A DNA stretch of 64,000 nt, taken from Streptomyces echinatus. GTDB lineage: Bacteria; Actinomycetota; Actinomycetes; Streptomycetales; Streptomycetaceae. The stretch is from positions 124,001 through 188,000 of the forward strand of contig NZ_JACHJK010000009.1 of NCBI RefSeq assembly GCF_014203595.1, in the 5' to 3' direction. A program made the position numbers and the translations under genes. Positions 8,781 through 17,656 of the stretch are shown here, one piece after another. The notes under the pieces are model-generated. The model was not told the origin of the DNA. It made no database searches and worked only from the letters and a program-made list of their open reading frames with translations. How positions within the stretch are numbered: the first letter of the stretch is position 1; the number at the start of each line of letters is the position of its first letter.

Positions 8781-10941
8781 ACGGCTTCCCCTCCTCGGCC
8801 TTCCGCACGAGCAGCGCGGGCGGGGTGAACCGCTCGCCGTAGCGCTCGGCCAGCTCGCGCGCGCGGGCCGTGAATCCGGGCAGGCCGCCCTCGTAGCCGT
8901 TGATGTACTGCAGCACACCGCCGGTCCAGCCGGGGAAGCCGATACCGAGGATCGAGCCGATGTTGGCGTCGGCGACCGAGGTCAGGACGCCCTCCTCCAG
9001 GAGGCGTACGGTGTCGAGCGCCTCGGCGAAGAGCATGCGCTCCTGCATGTCCCGGAACGGGATCTCGTGGTCCGGCTCGGTGAAGTGCTCGCGCAGGCCC
9101 GGCCAGAGTCCGGCCCGCTTGCCGTCCTCGGCGTAGTCGTAGAAGCCGGCGCCGCCGCTGCGGCCGGGGCGGCCGAACTCGTCGACCATGCGGTCGATGA
9201 CCGCTTCCGCCGGGTGCGCCGTCCAGGTGCCGCCCGCCTCCTCCACGGCTCGCCTCGACTCGTTCCGGATCTTGCGCGGCAGGGTGAGCGTCAGCTCGTC
9301 CATGAGGGACAGCACCTTGGCCGGGTAGCCGGCCTGGGCGGCGGCCTGCTCCACGGAGGCGGGCTCGACGCCCTCGCCGACCATGGCGACGCCCTCGTTG
9401 ATGAAGTGGCCGATCACCCGGGAGGTGAAGAAGCCGCGCGAGTCGTTGACGACGATCGGCGTCTTGTTGATCTGCCGGACCAGGTCGAAGGCGCGCGCGA
9501 GGGCCTCGTCGCCGGTGCGCTCACCCTTGATGATCTCGACCAGCGGCATCTTGTCGACCGGCGAGAAGAAGTGCAGCCCGATGAAGTCGGCCTGCCGCTC
9601 CACGCCCTCGGCGAGCGTGGTGATCGGCAGCGTGGAGGTGTTGGAGCACAGCAGCGCGTCGGGGGCGACGACGGACTCGATCTCCTGGAACACCTTGTGC
9701 TTGAGGGCGGTGTCCTCGAAGACGGCCTCGATGACGGCGTCACAGCCGGCGAGGTCGGCGGCGTCGGCGGTGGGGGTGATGCGGGCGAGCAGCGCGTCCG
9801 CCTTCTCCTGGCTGGTGCGGCCCCTGGCGACGGCCTTGGCGCACAGCTTCTCCGAATACCCCTTGCCCTTGACGGCCGCTTCGAGGGCGACGTCCTTGAG
9901 GACGACGTCGATGCCCGCGCGGGCGCAGGAGTAGGCGATGCCGGCGCCCATCATGCCGGCGCCGAGGACGGCGACCTTGCGGACCTGGCGGGGCTCGACG
10001 CCCTTGGGGCGGTTGGCGCCCGAGTTGACCGCCTGGAGGTCGAAGAAGAACGCCTGGATCATGTTCTTCGCGGTCTGCCCGGCGGCCAGCTCCACGAAGT
10101 AGCGGGCCTCGATCACCTGGGCGGTCTCGAAATCGACCTGGGAGCCCTCGACGGCCGCGGCGAGGATGTTGCGCGGGGCGGGGTAGGGGGCGCCGCCCGT
10201 CTGCTTGCGCAGGCTGGCCGGGAAGGCGGGCAGGTTGGCGGCGAACTTCGGGTTGGCCGGGGTGCCGCCGGGGATCCGGTAGCCCGGCTTGTCCCAGGGC
10301 TGCTGCGACTCGGGGTGGGCGTCGATGAAGGCGCGCGCCTTGGCGAGCAGGTCCTCGGGGGTCTCGGCCACCTCGTGGACCAGGCCGTTCTCCTGGGCGC
10401 GCCGCGCGTTGTACTGCGTGCCCTGGAGGAGCACCTTCAGCAGGGCGTCGGCGATGCCCAGCAGCCGGACGGTGCGGACGACTCCGCCGCCGCCGGGGAG
10501 CAGGCCGAGGGTGACCTCGGGGCAGCCGATCTTCGTGCCGGGGGTGTCGAGGGCGACCCGGTGGTGGCAGGCGAGGGCCAGTTCGAAGCCGCCGCCGAGG
10601 GCCGCGCCGTTGATCGCCGCGACGACCGGCTTGCCGAGGGTCTCGATGCGGCGCAGGTTGCGCTTGATGGCGAGGCCGCCGTCGAACAGGTCCTGCGCGG
10701 TCTCGGGCGTGACCCGGATGAGGTCGCGCAGGTCGCCGCCGGCGAAGAAGGTCTTCTTCGCCGAGGTGAAGACGATGCCGCGGATGGAGTCCCGCTCGGC
10801 CTCCAGCCGGTCGGTGATCGCGGCGAGGGAGTCGCGGAACGCCTGGTTCATGGTGTTCGCGGACTGGTCGGGGTCGTCCAGGACGAGGGTGACGACACCG
10901 GTGTCGTCCTGCTCCCAGCGGATGGTGGTGCTCTCGGTCAT
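8770..10941 (-). CDS. fadB: Fused enoyl-CoA hydratase / 3-hydroxyacyl-CoA dehydrogenase (FadB-type)
   Basis: Bifunctional fatty-acid beta-oxidation subunit: hydration of trans-2-enoyl-CoA, then NAD-dependent oxidation of the 3-hydroxyacyl-CoA. The first 200 residues are a crotonase fold (FAGGDLRDL; INGAALGGGFELALACHHRV; GCPEVTLGLLPGGGG). A Rossmann dehydrogenase follows from about residue 325 (VAVLGAGMMGAGIAYSCARA), with the catalytic His in IGLHFFSPVDKMPLVEII and a C-terminal helical domain. The ATG at 10941 begins MTESTTIRWEQ, 723 aa, typical length. It lies 41 bp downstream of the thiolase gene on the same strand, so both should form one operon and a FadAB complex. Confidence 0.95.
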   Translation of the reverse strand: MTESTTIRWEQDDTGVVTLVLDDPDQSANTMNQAFRDSLAAITDRLEAERDSIRGIVFTSAKKTFFAGGDLRDLIRVTPETAQDLFDGGLAIKRNLRRIETLGKPVVAAINGAALGGGFELALACHHRVALDTPGTKIGCPEVTLGLLPGGGGVVRTVRLLGIADALLKVLLQGTQYNARRAQENGLVHEVAETPEDLLAKARAFIDAHPESQQPWDKPGYRIPGGTPANPKFAANLPAFPASLRKQTGGAPYPAPRNILAAAVEGSQVDFETAQVIEARYFVELAAGQTAKNMIQAFFFDLQAVNSGANRPKGVEPRQVRKVAVLGAGMMGAGIAYSCARAGIDVVLKDVALEAAVKGKGYSEKLCAKAVARGRTSQEKADALLARITPTADAADLAGCDAVIEAVFEDTALKHKVFQEIESVVAPDALLCSNTSTLPITTLAEGVERQADFIGLHFFSPVDKMPLVEIIKGERTGDEALARAFDLVRQINKTPIVVNDSRGFFTSRVIGHFINEGVAMVGEGVEPASVEQAAAQAGYPAKVLSLMDELTLTLPRKIRNESRRAVEEAGGTWTAHPAEAVIDRMVDEFGRPGRSGGAGFYDYAEDGKRAGLWPGLREHFTEPDHEIPFRDMQERMLFAEALDTVRLLEEGVLTSVADANIGSILGIGFPGWTGGVLQYINGYEGGLPGFTARARELAERYGERFTPPALLVRKAEEGKPFSD

Positions 10942-10982
10942 GACAGTCGTCTCCGTTGAAGTCGCTTGGTTCCGCAGGGAGT

Positions 10983-12197
10983 TCAGATGCGCTCGATGAT
11001 GGTGGCGATGCCCATGCCGCCGCCGACGCACAGCGTGGCGAGGCCGTAGCGCTTGTCCTGGCGCTCCAGTTCGTCGATGAGCGAGCCGAGGATCATGGCG
11101 CCGGTCGCGCCGAGCGGGTGGCCGAGGGCGATGGCGCCGCCGTTGACGTTGACCTTGTCCAGGGACAGGCCCATGTCCTTCACGAAGCGCAGCACGACCG
11201 CGGCGAACGCCTCGTTGATCTCGACCAGGTCGATGTCGTCGATGGTGAGGCCGGCCTTCGCCAGGGCCTTGCGGGTGGCGGGGGCGGGGCCGGTGAGCAT
11301 GATGGTCGGCTCGGAGCCGGAGACGGCCGCGGAGACGATCCGCGCGCGCGGGGTGAGGCCGTGGCGCTCACCGACCTCCTTGGAGCCGATCGCGACGAGC
11401 GAGGCGCCGTCGACGATGCCGGAGGAGTTGCCCGCGTGGTGGACGTGGTCGATCTTCTCCACCCAGTGGTACTTCTGCAGCGCGACCGCGTCGAAGCCGC
11501 CCAGCTCGCCGATGTCGGCGAACGACGGCTTCAGCTTGGCGAGGGAGTCGGCGGTGGTGCCGGGCCGCGGGTGCTCGTCGTGGTCCAGGACGACCAGGCC
11601 GCTGCGGTCCTTGACGGGGACCACCGAGCGGTCGAAGCGGCCCTCCTTCCAGGCGGTGGCCGCGCGCTCCTGGGACAGGGCCGCGTACTCGTCCACGTCC
11701 CGGCGGGAGAAACCCTCGATGGTGGCGATCAGGTCGGCGCCGATGCCCTGCGGCACGAAGTTGACGGCGAGGTTGGTCATCGGGTCGTTGAACCAGGCGC
11801 CGCCGTCCGAGGCCATCGGAACCCGGGACATGGACTCGACACCGCCCGCGAGGACCAGGTCCTCCCAGCCGGAGCGGACCTTCATCGCGGCCATGTTGAC
11901 CGCTTCGAGGCCCGAGGCACAGAAGCGGTTCTCCTGGACGCCCGCGACGGTGTCCGGCAGTCCGGCGGCGACGGCGGCGATCCGGGCGATGTCGGAGCCC
12001 TGGTCGCCGACGGGGCCGACGACACCGAGCACGATGTCGTCGATCGCGGCCGGGTCCAGGCCGGGGAAGCGGTCGCGGATCTCGTGGATGAGGCCGACGA
12101 CCAGGTCGATGGGCTTCGTGCCGTGCAGGGCGCCGTTCGCCTTGCCGCGGCCGCGCGGGGTGCGGATCGCGTCGTACACGTACGCTTCGGTGCTCAC
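10983..12197 (-). CDS. fadA: Acetyl-CoA C-acyltransferase (thiolase, FadA-type)
   Basis: 3-ketoacyl-CoA thiolase closing the beta-oxidation cycle by releasing acetyl-CoA. The 404-aa protein has the acylation site ENRFCASGLEA (nucleophilic Cys near residue 93), the ALGHPLGATGAMI His motif and the terminal GGGMGIATIIERI with the second catalytic region. The N-terminus MSTEAYVYDAIRTPRG is that of degradative thiolases. It sits between the CoA-transferase (43 bp upstream) and fadB (41 bp downstream), all on the minus strand. Since the pca cluster here lacks pcaF, this enzyme or another thiolase may have to process beta-ketoadipyl-CoA; that is inference. Confidence 0.95.
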   Translation of the reverse strand: MSTEAYVYDAIRTPRGRGKANGALHGTKPIDLVVGLIHEIRDRFPGLDPAAIDDIVLGVVGPVGDQGSDIARIAAVAAGLPDTVAGVQENRFCASGLEAVNMAAMKVRSGWEDLVLAGGVESMSRVPMASDGGAWFNDPMTNLAVNFVPQGIGADLIATIEGFSRRDVDEYAALSQERAATAWKEGRFDRSVVPVKDRSGLVVLDHDEHPRPGTTADSLAKLKPSFADIGELGGFDAVALQKYHWVEKIDHVHHAGNSSGIVDGASLVAIGSKEVGERHGLTPRARIVSAAVSGSEPTIMLTGPAPATRKALAKAGLTIDDIDLVEINEAFAAVVLRFVKDMGLSLDKVNVNGGAIALGHPLGATGAMILGSLIDELERQDKRYGLATLCVGGGMGIATIIERI

Positions 12198-12239
12198 TGG
12201 AGTGCCTTTCGGGAGGGTGGGCCGAGCGGGGTGGCGGGA

Positions 12240-13400
12240 TCAGCCGCCGTCGGTGACCGGGTCGTCGGTGGGGTGCGCCGGTGTCCCCCAGTCCCGGGCG
12301 ACCGCCGCCGTGTCCGCGCCGGGGCGGGCGGGGCCGGTGCGGACGGTGGTGGGGGTCGCGGAGAACCGGGGGGCGGGGGCGGGCTGGGTGATGCCGCCGT
12401 GGCCGGTGAAGGTGCCGCGGGCGGCGAGGTGCGGGTGGTGCGGGGCCTCGCGCAGGCTCAGGACGGGCGCCACGCAGGCGTCGGAGTCCTCGAAGACGGC
12501 GGTCCACTCGTCCCGGGTGCGCGACTTGAAGACGGCGGCGATCCGTTCGCGCAGCTCGCCCCAGCGGGTCCAGTCGGTGCGGGCGGAGGCCAGGCCGTCG
12601 AGGCCGAGCAGGCGCAGGAACTCCTCGTAGAACTTGCCTTCGAGGGCGCCGACCGCCATGTACCGGCCGTCGGCGGTCTGGTAGGTGCCGTAGTACGGGC
12701 AGCCGCCGTCCAGGAGGTTGGCCGCGCGCCGGTCCTGCCAGCCGCCGGCGGCGAGCATGCCGTGGATCATCGCCGACAGGTGGGCCGTGCCGTCGACGAT
12801 GGCGGCGTCGACCACCTGGCCGGTGCCGGTCGCGCGCGCGTGGTGCAGGGCGGCGAGGACGCCCACGACCAGGTACAGGGAGCCGCCCGCGTAGTCACCG
12901 AGGAGGTTGGCCGGCACGGCCGGGGGCTCGTCCGGGCGGCCGATCATGCCGAGGGTGCCGGTGAGCGCGATGTAGGCGACGTCGTGGCCGGCGCGGTGGG
13001 CGAGGGGGCCGTCCTGGCCCCAGCCGGTCATGCGGCCGTAGACCAGGCGGGGGTTGCGGGCGTGGCAGTCCCCGGGGCCGACGCCGAGCCGTTCGGCGAC
13101 GCCCGGGCGGTAGCCCTCGATGAGGATGTCGGCCCGCTCGGCGAGGTCCAGGACGCGCGCGGGGCCGTCCGGCGCCTTCAGGTCGACCAGGATCGAGCGC
13201 TTGTTGCGGTTGGTGACGTCGTGGGCCGGATCGATGCCGAGGCCCACGCCGCCCGGACGGTCCACCCGGACCACGTCGGCGCCCAGGTCGGCCAGCAGCA
13301 TGGCGGCGAACGGGCCCGGCCCGATGCCGGCCAGCTCCACCACGCGCACGCCCGCGAGCGGACCGGTGCCCGGTGCCGGCGGCGTCCCTGCCGTTGTCAT
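12240..13400 (-). CDS. CaiB/BaiF family CoA-transferase (alpha-methylacyl-CoA racemase-like)
   Basis: Family III CoA-transferase or 2-methylacyl-CoA racemase. The ATG at 13400 gives 386 aa. The beginning GVRVVELAGIGPGPFAAMLLADLGADVVRVDRP is the family signature, followed by NRNKRSILVDLKAPDG and EGYRPGVAERLGVGP. The motif LVYGRMTGWGQDGPLAHRAG is that of racemases, which use a conserved Asp/His pair. As first gene of the CoA-transferase/fadA/fadB operon it likely prepares branched acyl-CoAs (2R to 2S epimerisation) for beta-oxidation. Divergent from the gene at 13804 across 403 bp. Confidence 0.9.
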   Translation of the reverse strand: MTTAGTPPAPGTGPLAGVRVVELAGIGPGPFAAMLLADLGADVVRVDRPGGVGLGIDPAHDVTNRNKRSILVDLKAPDGPARVLDLAERADILIEGYRPGVAERLGVGPGDCHARNPRLVYGRMTGWGQDGPLAHRAGHDVAYIALTGTLGMIGRPDEPPAVPANLLGDYAGGSLYLVVGVLAALHHARATGTGQVVDAAIVDGTAHLSAMIHGMLAAGGWQDRRAANLLDGGCPYYGTYQTADGRYMAVGALEGKFYEEFLRLLGLDGLASARTDWTRWGELRERIAAVFKSRTRDEWTAVFEDSDACVAPVLSLREAPHHPHLAARGTFTGHGGITQPAPAPRFSATPTTVRTGPARPGADTAAVARDWGTPAHPTDDPVTDGG

Positions 13401-13803
13401 GCGTCCAGCCCCCAAGGGTGTGTGACACAACTGATGTAACACCGGTGATGCTAGGAACGCGTTCCACCGGACACAAGACCTGAACGAGCAAGCGCTTAGC
13501 CAAGTGCCCGGCGCGCGGTTCTTCACCCGGGAGAGTGACGGGCCGCCGAGCGGCCTCCGCGGGCGCGGCCGGGCCCCGCAGTGGCCGGACCTGCCGGTTC
13601 GTCCCGGCCCCGGTCCCGCCGCCCGGGCGCCCGGCGGCCGCCCGGGCCGCAACGCGGGCGCTATCTCCCGCTTCGTCAGGGCATTCCTGGCTACGGCCAC
13701 AGCTGCCTTTCGGGCTGGTCTTCGAACTGCGCGCTCCTCACGCTAGCCTCGGCCCCCGACAGCGGCGCGGGCTGCGCGGCGGGCGCACGAACCAAGGGGT
13801 GTC
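13401..13803. promoter_or_regulatory. Divergent intergenic region with palindromes
   Basis: No gene is supported in these 403 bases. Near the fad operon start there is a perfect 12-bp palindrome GGAACGCGTTCC at 13454-13465 and an 8-bp palindrome AAGCGCTT at 13490-13497. Both are candidate operators for the operon. The rest is GC-rich without a clear signal, ending in AAGGGG (13794-13799) before the ATG at 13804. Confidence 0.4.
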
Positions 13804-14982
13804 ATGAGCAGGATGAGCAGGACGGACCGTCCCTATGACCTCGTGCTCTTCGGAGCCACCGGCTTCGTGGGCGCGCTCACGGCCCGCTATCTCGCCGCGC
13901 ACGCGCCGGAGGACCTGCGCTGGGCGGTCGCCGGCCGCGACGAGCGGAAGCTGGAGCGGCTGCGCGAGAGCCTGCCCGGCGGCGCGGACGTCGGCGTGCT
14001 GCGGGCCGACGTGGGGGAACCGGCCACCCTGCGCGCCCTCGCCGAGCAGGGGCGCGTGGTCGCCACGACCGTGGGGCCCTACGTGCTGTACGGCGAGGAA
14101 CTCGTCGCCGCCTGCGCCGACACCGGCGCCGACTACCTGGACCTCACCGGCGAGCCGGAATTCGTGGACCTGATGTACGTCCGGCACGACGCACGCGCGC
14201 GGGAGACGGGCGCCCGCCTTGTGCACGCCTGCGGTTTCGACTCGGTGCCGCACGATCTGGGCGCCTACTTCACGGTCCGGCAGCTGCCCGAGGGCGTGCC
14301 GCTCACCGTGGACGGCTATGTGACCGTGGACGCGGCCTTCTCCGGCGGCACCCTCGCCTCGGCGCTGAACCAGCTGGCCCGCGGGCGCCGCATGCTGTCG
14401 GCGGCGCGCGAGCGGGCCCGGCACGAGCCCCGGCTGCCCGGCCGCCGGGTGACGGCGCCGGCGGGCGCGCCGAGGTTCGCCGCGGAGGTCGGTGCGTGGG
14501 CGCTGCCGCTGCCCACCATCGACCCGCAGGTCGTGCGCCGTTCGGCGCGGGCGCTGGAGCGGTACGGTCCGGACTTCCGCTACCGGCACTACGCCGCCGT
14601 GAAGCGCCTGCCGGTGGCCCTCGGCGGGGTCGCCGCCGTCGGCGCGGTGGCGGCCGCGGCCCAGCTGCCGCCCGTGCGGCGCCTGCTGTCCGCCCGGCTG
14701 CAGCCGGGCGACGGACCGAGCCCGGAGAAGCGGGCGAAGAGCTGGTTCACCGTGCGGTTCGTCGGCGAGGGCGGCGGACGCCGTGTGTTCACCGAGGTCG
14801 CGGGCAAAGACCCCGGATACGACGAGACGGCCAAGATGTTCGCCGAGGCGGCGCTGTGCCTGGCCTTCGACGACCTGCCGCCGGCGGCCGGCCAGGTCAC
14901 CACGGCCGAGGCGATGGGCGACGCCCTGACCGCACGGCTGCGCGCAGCCGGGATCACCTTCCGGGTGGCGGCGGAGCGCTAG
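13804..14982 (+). CDS. Saccharopine dehydrogenase-like / trans-acting enoyl reductase family protein
   Basis: NADP-binding oxidoreductase related to the mycobacterial trans-acting enoyl reductase and saccharopine dehydrogenase-like proteins. The N-terminal Rossmann motif LVLFGATGFVGALTARYLA is clear, followed by WAVAGRDERKLERL and VVATTVGPYVLYGEELV. The segment HACGFDSVPHDLGAYF is a strong family marker. A hydrophobic stretch (VALGGVAAVGAVAAAAQL) near residue 275 suggests membrane association. 392 aa; start chosen because AAGGGG lies 4 nt upstream, although ATG at 13813 is an alternative. Substrate unknown; lipid reduction is likely by homology. Its end overlaps nfi by 29 bp, convergent. Confidence 0.88.
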   Translation: MSRMSRTDRPYDLVLFGATGFVGALTARYLAAHAPEDLRWAVAGRDERKLERLRESLPGGADVGVLRADVGEPATLRALAEQGRVVATTVGPYVLYGEELVAACADTGADYLDLTGEPEFVDLMYVRHDARARETGARLVHACGFDSVPHDLGAYFTVRQLPEGVPLTVDGYVTVDAAFSGGTLASALNQLARGRRMLSAARERARHEPRLPGRRVTAPAGAPRFAAEVGAWALPLPTIDPQVVRRSARALERYGPDFRYRHYAAVKRLPVALGGVAAVGAVAAAAQLPPVRRLLSARLQPGDGPSPEKRAKSWFTVRFVGEGGGRRVFTEVAGKDPGYDETAKMFAEAALCLAFDDLPPAAGQVTTAEAMGDALTARLRAAGITFRVAAER

Positions 14983-15706
14983 GAGTGCCGTCCGGGCGGG
15001 TCGGTGCGCCGGGCCGCCCCCGGGCCGCCTCCCGCAGGGCCTGCCGGCACAGGGCGTCCGCCCGGCGCGTGGTCTCCGGGAGCCTGAACCGGGGGGTCAG
15101 CGCGAGGGTGTGCGCCAGGGCGCCGGCCAGGCTCACGCGGTGGCCGACGGAGACGAAGACGGGCTTGACGCCGTCCCGGGTGCGCAGGGCGCGCCCCACC
15201 TCCTCGGCCCCGGCGAGCAGCGGTGCGGAACTGCCCCGGGCCGGCGCCGGTTCGTCGTACGTGAACGTGAACGGGTTCTTGGCGACGCCGATGGCCGGCA
15301 GGTCCGTGAGCACGCCCAGGTGGCTCGCCAGGCCGAAACGCCGCGGGTGGGCCAGGCCGTAGCCGTCGCACACGACCAGGCCGGGCGGGCACGGCAGCCG
15401 GTCCAGGACGGCGCTGACGGTGGGCAGCTCACGGAAGGCGAGCAGCCCGGGCACGTACGGGAAGGACACCCGGCCGACGGCCGTCGCCTCCGCGACGACG
15501 TCCAGGGTGGCCGCGTCCAGCACGACGGCCGCCGCCGCGACCAGGTCCAGTTCGTCGTCGTAGGCGACGTCGACGCCCGTGACGCGGCCCGTCCCGGGCG
15601 GCGGGCCGGGCTGGCCGAGCACCACGCGTCCGCGCAGCTCGTCCTGTACGGCGCGGGCCTCTTCCTCGCTCGCGGGCCAGCCCGCGGGTACGCCAACGAT
15701 CGTCAT
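14954..15706 (-). CDS. nfi: Endonuclease V (deoxyinosine 3'-endonuclease)
   Basis: DNA (or RNA) repair nuclease that cuts one phosphodiester 3' of deoxyinosine. The ATG at 15706 gives 250 aa. The active-site Asp lies in VTGVDVAYDD, the second motif is SFPYVPGLLAFRELP, and the third is DGYGLAHPRRFGLASHLGV, all diagnostic for EndoV. IGVAKNPF follows as in the family. The last 25 residues are Pro/Arg rich and not conserved, and overlap the convergent upstream gene. An 11-bp perfect hairpin lies 15 bases upstream of the start. Confidence 0.95.
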   Translation of the reverse strand: MTIVGVPAGWPASEEEARAVQDELRGRVVLGQPGPPPGTGRVTGVDVAYDDELDLVAAAAVVLDAATLDVVAEATAVGRVSFPYVPGLLAFRELPTVSAVLDRLPCPPGLVVCDGYGLAHPRRFGLASHLGVLTDLPAIGVAKNPFTFTYDEPAPARGSSAPLLAGAEEVGRALRTRDGVKPVFVSVGHRVSLAGALAHTLALTPRFRLPETTRRADALCRQALREAARGRPGAPTRPDGTPSAPPPPGR

Positions 15707-15720
15707 GCCGGGTGACTGTA

Positions 15721-15747
15721 CGGGGCCGCCGCGCACCGGCGGCCCCG
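15721..15747. other. Perfect 11-bp hairpin before nfi
   Basis: CGGGGCCGCCG (15721-15731) and CGGCGGCCCCG (15737-15747) with a 5-nt loop. It lies just upstream of the nfi start and 35 bp from the larger terminator hairpin; it may be a second terminator or part of the nfi leader. Confidence 0.4.
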
Positions 15748-15782
15748 CGGGGGTGGGTCCGCGATCATGACCACGTCGCGTG

Positions 15783-15829
15783 GGGCCCGTCTCCCGTACG
15801 GCGGCCTCGGCCGTACGGGAGACGGGCCC
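15783..15829. terminator. 20-bp perfect stem terminator
   Basis: The arm GGGCCCGTCTCCCGTACGGC (15783-15802) is exactly complementary to 15810-15829, with a 7-nt loop. It lies downstream of the small minus-strand gene at 15904-16242 and upstream of nfi, so it probably ends the former and insulates the latter. Confidence 0.8.
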
Positions 15830-15903
15830 GCGTATCCCACACCTCTTTTCGTGAACGCCTCTTTCCGTGAACGCCGCCCCGAACCGCGTCGCTCCGCGGC
15901 GGA

Positions 15904-16242
15904 TCAGCCCTTCTTGGCGTCCAGGGCGCGCTGCAGCTCGCCCTTGTTCATGTGCGAACGGCCTTCGATACCGCGCTGCTTGGCCTCGTTGTACAGCTGG
16001 TCGCGGGTCGGGCCCTGCGGGCCCGTCCGGTTGCCGGACCGCTGGCCGCCACGCTTGCCGGACGACATGTCCTCGGTCGAGCTGCGGCTGGCGGTCTTGG
16101 ACTCGCCGGAGCGGGCGCGTTCCTTGTTCACCGTCCGCGCGGCGATCTCCTCGGCGCGCCCGGTGCTCTCGCCCCGGTCCTGCGCGCTCTTCTTGATGTG
16201 CTCGTACTGACGCTCGCGCTTGGGGCTGGAACCGGCTGGCAT
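15904..16242 (-). CDS. Small basic hydrophilic protein (often labelled plasmid stabilization protein)
   Basis: A 112-aa strongly charged protein starting MPAGSSPKRERQYEHIKKSA. The middle is low-complexity (Ser/Arg/Gly), and the C-terminal 40 residues (TRDQLYNEAKQRGIEGRSHMNKGELQRALD) look like a SAP/Rho-N type helix-extended-helix fold that binds nucleic acid. Streptomyces homologues are commonly annotated as plasmid stabilization protein without experimental basis known to me. I infer a nucleic-acid-binding or stress role only. It is a single gene followed by a strong terminator. Confidence 0.85.
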   Translation of the reverse strand: MPAGSSPKRERQYEHIKKSAQDRGESTGRAEEIAARTVNKERARSGESKTASRSSTEDMSSGKRGGQRSGNRTGPQGPTRDQLYNEAKQRGIEGRSHMNKGELQRALDAKKG

Positions 16243-16317
16243 GATCGCTCCTTTCCTTCGCGGCGGGAGACGAGTACCCGTGTCCACGGCACTTACCTCA
16301 CCGTTGCGGCCGCCGTC

Positions 16318-17436
16318 TCACCGCTCCAGCCGTGCCGCCCGCCCCTGTTCGCCGGCCGCCCAGCAGCTCAGGTCGGGGGTGCAGGACACGGTGTCGTACG
16401 AGCCGGTGTCGATCGTCCGCCAGCTGCGGCCGCCGTCGGTGGTCAGATCGGTGCCGGTCGGGCCGACGGCCAGCGCGGCGGTGCGGCTGTGCGGCAGCCA
16501 GGCGGCACCGGAGCGGTACGCGGGCGGCGGAGTCGCGGCGGGCCGCCAGGTACGGCCGCCGTCGGCCGTGACCGCGGCGGCCTTTGGCGAGGGCTGACCG
16601 GTGCGGTAGTCGCCGCCGACCGCGAGGCCGTGGGTGCGGTCGCGGAAGGCGAGGGCGAAGACCCCCTTCGCCGGATCGGCCGCGGGAACCGGGGTGTCGG
16701 CGGCCGTCCAGGTCAGCCCGCGGTCCGCGGAGTGCAGTACGCGCGCGCGGGGGCCGCCGCCGGTGGCCAGCCAGGCGTCCTTCGGGCCGGAGGTGACCAG
16801 GCACTGGCCGCTCGCGGCGAATCCGGCCTCGCCGTCCAGGGCGGGCGGCATGCCGTCGGCGGGCAGCACCCGCCAGGTGCGTCCGCCGTCGGCGGTGGAC
16901 AGGACGCGGAACCTTCCGTCCACCGGGTCGCTCAGGGCGAGTCCGTACCGGCGGTCGAAGAAGGCGAGGCAGTCGTAGAACGCCTTCGGGTCGGTGTTGC
17001 GGAAGGACTCCGTCCAGGTCGTGCCGCCGTCGTCGGTGCGGTAGACGCGGGACGCCTCGCCCTCACCGATGGCCAGCACCACCGCGCGTCGCGCGTCGAA
17101 CGCCTGCACATCTCTGAACTCCAGGCCGGCCGCGCCCGGTGGAGAGACGTTCCGCCAGCTCGCGCCGCCGTCCGTGGTGCGCAGGACCGTGCCGCCGGTG
17201 CCGGCCAGCCAGGCGGTGTGCCGGTCGACGGCGGCGAGACCGCGGAAGCGGGTCTGCGGGGTCCCGGTGTCCTTCACCGCCCAGTGCGCGCCGCCCCGGC
17301 CGGCGTCCGGCTGTCCGAGTGGCCGGGCCTCGGCCGCCGGGACCGTCAGGGCGGCCAGCGCCGCCCCGCACACCACCCCCGCCGCCGCCAGCCGGTTCGC
17401 CCGTCCCCTGCGTCGCGTGCTCCCCAAGCGCCTCAT
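16318..17436 (-). CDS. Secreted beta-propeller protein with Asp-box (BNR) repeats
   Basis: Starting at ATG 17436 the 372-aa protein has a Sec signal (MRRLGSTRRRGRANRLAAAG, hydrophobic core, cleavage near PAAEA). The mature part has repeated Asp-box motifs of the form S/T-x-D-x-G-x-T/S-W: TTDGGASW, TDDGGTTW, TADGGRTW twice, SADRGLTW and TTDGGRSW. These mark a six- or seven-bladed propeller like YCF48/sialidase-fold proteins. No sialidase catalytic set is visible. It is sometimes annotated as an oxidoreductase, for which I see no evidence. The frame stays open upstream, but the chosen start is the one giving a signal peptide. Confidence 0.87.
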   Translation of the reverse strand: MRRLGSTRRRGRANRLAAAGVVCGAALAALTVPAAEARPLGQPDAGRGGAHWAVKDTGTPQTRFRGLAAVDRHTAWLAGTGGTVLRTTDGGASWRNVSPPGAAGLEFRDVQAFDARRAVVLAIGEGEASRVYRTDDGGTTWTESFRNTDPKAFYDCLAFFDRRYGLALSDPVDGRFRVLSTADGGRTWRVLPADGMPPALDGEAGFAASGQCLVTSGPKDAWLATGGGPRARVLHSADRGLTWTAADTPVPAADPAKGVFALAFRDRTHGLAVGGDYRTGQPSPKAAAVTADGGRTWRPAATPPPAYRSGAAWLPHSRTAALAVGPTGTDLTTDGGRSWRTIDTGSYDTVSCTPDLSCWAAGEQGRAARLER

Positions 17437-17656
17437 GGCGGGCGAAGCTAGCCCAGTCCCCCGGCCCCGTCCAGAGGGCCCAGTGGCCGGAGCGCGGCGA
17501 GCGACGCGCGGGAACGGGGGTGCGCCGGCCATGCATGAAGGCGGTGACCGAGGTCACTCGTTCCGGGTGTGCACGCATCGGCCGTTTCCGTCGTCTCTCC
17601 CTGTGCCGGGTGCCGCACACCCGGGTGCAGTCCAGCCGTCACGAGGGAGCAAGGCG

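Noticed and set aside
9067..13439. Long plus-strand frames opposite fadB, fadA and the CoA-transferase
   Set aside because: Typical antisense shadows with no family motifs; the minus-strand genes are complete and conserved.
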